Source: Pseudomonas sp. LS.1a
Lineage (GTDB): Bacteria > Pseudomonadota > Gammaproteobacteria > Pseudomonadales > Pseudomonadaceae
Direction of reading: 5' to 3'
Length of the DNA: 64,000 nt
Assembly (NCBI RefSeq): GCF_022533585.1
Contig: NZ_CP092827.1
Location: 497,001-561,000 of the forward strand
Shown here: positions 63,257-64,000 of the stretch, one piece after another
Position numbering within the stretch: position 1 is the stretch's first letter
Layout: every line of letters starts with the position of its first letter
Made by a program: the position numbers and the translations under genes
The notes under the pieces: model-generated
Told to the model about the DNA's origin: nothing
The model's input: only the letters and a program-made list of their open reading frames with translations
Databases searched by the model: none

Positions 63257-63279
63257 CTCTTGAAGATGAGAATATCGGA

Positions 63280-63756
63280 ATGACCCTGAAGACCATCGAA
63301 GGTACCTTCATCGCCCCCAAAGGTCGCTATGCTTTGGTGGTTGGCCGCTTCAACAGCTTCGTCGTCGAAAGCCTGGTAAGCGGTGCCGTTGATGCCCTGG
63401 TACGCCACGGTGTCAGCGAAAGCGACATCACCATCATCCGTGCCCCGGGTGCATTCGAAATCCCGCTGGTGGCACAGAAGGTCGCCCAGCAAGGCGCCTA
63501 CGACGCGATCATCGCCCTGGGCGCGGTGATTCGTGGCGGTACCCCGCACTTCGAATACGTGGCGGGCGAATGCACCAAGGGCCTGGCCCAGGTGTCCATG
63601 GAGTTCGGTGTTCCGGTGGCCTTCGGCGTACTGACCGTCGACTCCATCGAGCAAGCCATCGAGCGTTCCGGCACCAAGGCCGGCAACAAAGGTGCTGAAG
63701 CTGCCCTGTCCGCTCTGGAAATGGTCAGCCTGCTGGCGCAGTTGGAGGCCAAGTGA
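63280..63756 (+). CDS. ribH: 6,7-dimethyl-8-ribityllumazine synthase
   Basis: Encodes lumazine synthase (158 residues), which joins the ribD and ribB products to form lumazine for riboflavin synthase. It begins [39 protein letters not shown] and [16 protein letters not shown] are the active-site segments. The stop overlaps the nusB start (GTGA). Confidence 0.97.
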   Translation: MTLKTIEGTFIAPKGRYALVVGRFNSFVVESLVSGAVDALVRHGVSESDITIIRAPGAFEIPLVAQKVAQQGAYDAIIALGAVIRGGTPHFEYVAGECTKGLAQVSMEFGVPVAFGVLTVDSIEQAIERSGTKAGNKGAEAALSALEMVSLLAQLEAK

Positions 63757-64000
63757 TTAGCGACGAAAGCGATCGTTTCAACCCGCGCGATCCAAAACCT
63801 GCGGATGCCGGCAAGCCCTCGAAGAGCGCCAAGCGCCGCGAAGCCCGCAAGCTCGCGACCCAGGCGCTGTACCAGTGGCACATGGCGCAGCATTCGCTGA
63901 ACGAGATCGAAGCGCAGTTCCGGGTCGATAACGATTTCTCCGATGTCGACGGCGCTTATTTCCGCGAGATCCTGCACGGGGTCCCGGCGATCAAGAGCGA
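63753..64000 (+). CDS. nusB: Transcription antitermination factor NusB, N-terminal part
   Basis: Encodes the first 82 or so residues of NusB, which with S10 (NusE, rpsJ at 9,777) binds boxA RNA for rRNA antitermination. GTG at 63753 overlaps the ribH stop. [18 protein letters not shown] is the characteristic start of the fold. The reading frame runs open to the end of the window. The ribH-nusB order is common in proteobacteria. Confidence 0.95.
   Translation, partial: MISDESDRFNPRDPKPADAGKPSKSAKRREARKLATQALYQWHMAQHSLNEIEAQFRVDNDFSDVDGAYFREILHGVPAIKS

Overview
The window is a high-GC gammaproteobacterial chromosome segment. It looks like the Pseudomonas putida group. Three things support this: the gene order (rpoBC, str, S10, spc and alpha operons, then katA, ftnA, uvrA, ssb, a formate dehydrogenase and selenocysteine block, and nrdR-rib-nusB), the Pseudomonas-type protein sequences, and the P. 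putida-style REP palindromes built on a GGGAGCGG core. The species assignment is inference; no database was searched.

Region 1 (1-23,511) is transcription and translation core. It runs rpoB (3' end), rpoC, rpsL, rpsG, fusA, tuf, then all S10, spc and alpha operon genes to rpoA and rplQ, all on the + strand. Four sigma70-type promoters with 17-bp spacers can be read: before rpsL, before rpsJ, between rpsN and rpsH, and between rpmJ and rpsM. Strong hairpins end tuf and rplQ, and further hairpins lie between rpoC and rpsL, between rpsN and rpsH, and after rpmJ.

Region 2 (23,512-35,369) holds iron and oxidative-stress genes (catalase katA and a ferritin usually called bacterioferritin), uvrA, an MFS transporter, ssb, a DMT exporter, a MocR/GntR regulator divergent from a TSUP permease, and a short-chain dehydrogenase.

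Region 3 (35,370-44,575) is a compact selenocysteine module. It contains a formate dehydrogenase alpha subunit with an in-frame UGA and a textbook bacterial SECIS hairpin, its iron-sulfur and cytochrome b subunits, the maturation factor fdhE, then selA, selB and the tRNA-Sec gene only 6 nt after selB. selD, which supplies selenophosphate, is not in the window.

Region 4 (44,576-57,640) is accessory. It holds a type I asparaginase, a sodium:alanine symporter divergent from an HTH regulator, an alpha/beta hydrolase next to what reads as the decayed remains of a second TSUP permease, two overlapping nucleotide-sugar type genes, an HxlR regulator divergent from an MFS exporter with a pair of matching dyads between them, an OmpW porin with an ANR/FNR-like site, and a four-gene operon (His-rich DUF2796 protein, ABC ATPase, FtsX-type permease, DUF3299 protein) behind a Zur-like box, probably a zinc import system.

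Region 5 (57,641-64,000) holds a thioredoxin-family chaperone (CnoX/YbbN), a methyltransferase, a YbaY-type lipoprotein, and nrdR-ribD-ribE-ribB(X)-ribH-nusB for riboflavin synthesis. The GTP cyclohydrolase II-like half of the ribB product lacks its zinc cysteines.

Eight REP pairs lie at gene ends right of 25.7 kb and none in the ribosomal block. I found no CRISPR array, prophage, insertion sequence or clearly novel multi-gene system. The most informative items are the Sec module with its exact SECIS geometry, the zinc operon, the decayed TSUP gene and several operator-like sites.
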